From Sperchopsis tessellata (lineage: Eukaryota; Arthropoda; Insecta; Coleoptera; Hydrophilidae), in contig JAWQRN010000385.1 in the NCBI GenBank assembly GCA_033557685.1, forward strand, positions 1 through 30,408: a stretch of 30,408 bases of DNA. Reading direction: 5' to 3'. The notes under the pieces are model-generated. The model was not told the origin of the DNA, searched no databases, and saw only the letters and a list, made by a program, of their open reading frames with translations. This document shows positions 29,740 through 30,408 of this stretch, one piece after another (positions within the stretch are counted from its first letter, which is position 1; each line of letters begins with the position of its first letter). The translations under genes and the position numbers were made by a program.

Positions 29740-30408
29740 AAACCATTGTCCCTCTTGATATTGTTGGGGCGATTATAAACCTCAATGGCTTCTCGGAATT
29801 TTCTGGGAAAGTAAGAAGGCTCCCGAGCTAAGACTTTAGTATCTTGGAACATAATTTTGTGACCTGTTTCATGACAATGTTCAGCCACAGCTGACTGAAT
29901 AATATCACCCAGACGAGTACAGTGTTTGTGCTCCTTTAAACGAGTAGCAATCGTACACTAGTTTCTCCAATATATACCTTAACACAGGAACAAGGGATCT
30001 GATAAACCCTTTCGCTTTGCAACGAGATGACATATTTTGAAGAAGGAAGAACTTGCGAAATCTTTTGTATTGGGGAGAATACTGTTTTGATGTCAAATTT
30101 TCTTACAATGTGGGCAATTTTGTCCATCGAATCCTTGACGAATGGTAGATAAGCTGTTGCTTTTACCGGAGTATTTCTGATAAAGATGGGTGGATTCCTG
30201 AAAAGTCTTTTTGACCGTTTAATATCTGACAAACTATATCTATTAGATTACAGCGCATCGGTGAGTGTATGCAACTCTTGGGAAAATAGAGTTGTGTCAC
30301 ACAACTTGAAAGCTCGCTGAATAACCGAGTAAATTACAGACATTTTCTAACAGGGATGATGATGTGACATTGCATGCAAGTACCTATTGGTATGGGTGGG
30401 CTTACGAT
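29740..30408 (-). pseudogene. Penelope-like element: RT C-terminus and GIY-YIG endonuclease
   Basis: The relic enters from the right edge. Minus-strand order: RKPTHTNRYLHAMSHHHPC (30335-30405), the conserved Penelope RT C-terminal block; SVIYSVIQRAFKLCDTT; then RNTPVKATAYLPFVKDSMDK and KFDIKTVFSPIQKISQVL (30055-30175). The GIY-YIG nuclease motif follows as VYQIPCSCVKVYIGETSVRL (29950-30010), then TRLKEHKHCTRLGDIIQSAV, AEHCHETGHKIMFQD and PRKFREAIEVYNRPNNIKRD (near 29785-29835), ending FQLPIAW at about 29735. The nuclease Tyr, Arg and Glu positions look intact. Stops occur in the HHHPC and DAL blocks, and a frameshift lies just after GETSVRL near 29955. Penelope-like elements encode RT plus GIY-YIG endonuclease for retrotransposition. 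The region from 29605 to 29735 is the GC-richer 3' UTR. Confidence 0.85.

Overview
The window reads as gene-poor, AT-rich animal DNA, most likely from an insect. The evidence is spliced coding exons with GT..AG introns, AATAAA poly(A) signals, and a dense layer of decayed mariner, Tc1, Tigger, IS630-like, P-element-like, LINE and Penelope-like relics. I cannot name the species. Nothing looks bacterial, and I see no operon, Shine-Dalgarno site, CRISPR array or rRNA.

The one host gene I recognise lies on the minus strand at 20535-24331. It is the 3' end of a poly(ADP-ribose) glycohydrolase (PARG) gene: a catalytic-domain exon (24103-24331), a 2.84 kb intron, and a terminal exon (20535-21265) with two poly(A) signals just beyond. 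The catalytic glutamates would lie in upstream exons that I cannot find here. The terminal exon encodes a roughly 200-residue Ser/Glu/Lys-rich tail. This tail holds a canonical PCNA-binding (PIP) motif near its start and a second ITDYF motif at the very C-terminus.

Layout. 1-3000: LINE scrap, decayed cecropia-type mariner (-), decayed Tc1-like element (-). 3100-4500: tRNA-like SINE head, AT-rich degenerate repeats, a probable MITE and an inverted pair of Penelope terminal repeats. 4824-6006: nearly complete mauritiana-type mariner with TIRs and TA target duplication. 6950-7552: Penelope-like relic (+). 8290-10090: old LINE (-) split by a third type of mariner (8707-9906), with a truncated copy of that mariner at 10477-10859 abutting a Tigger/pogo-like relic (10866-11340). 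12445-13316: LTR-like end with a well-formed hammerhead ribozyme, next to a LINE 3' end. 13456-13562: inverted Penelope terminal unit. 16791-17515: broken copy of a repeated arthropod protein family. 19880-20340: LINE reverse transcriptase relic. 22142-22400: IS630/mariner-like relic inside the PARG intron. 25078-27890: three LINE fragments. 28640-28980: P-element-like transposase C-terminus. 29476-30408: Penelope-like element (-) running off the right edge.

Most of the content is past transposition, not a working gene system. The observations most worth following are the hammerhead ribozyme in an LTR-like setting (12503-12603), the PIP motifs in the PARG tail, and the way Penelope terminal units begin exactly at a predicted hammerhead cleavage site. 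All translations were read by eye; family assignments rest on remembered motifs and not on searches.
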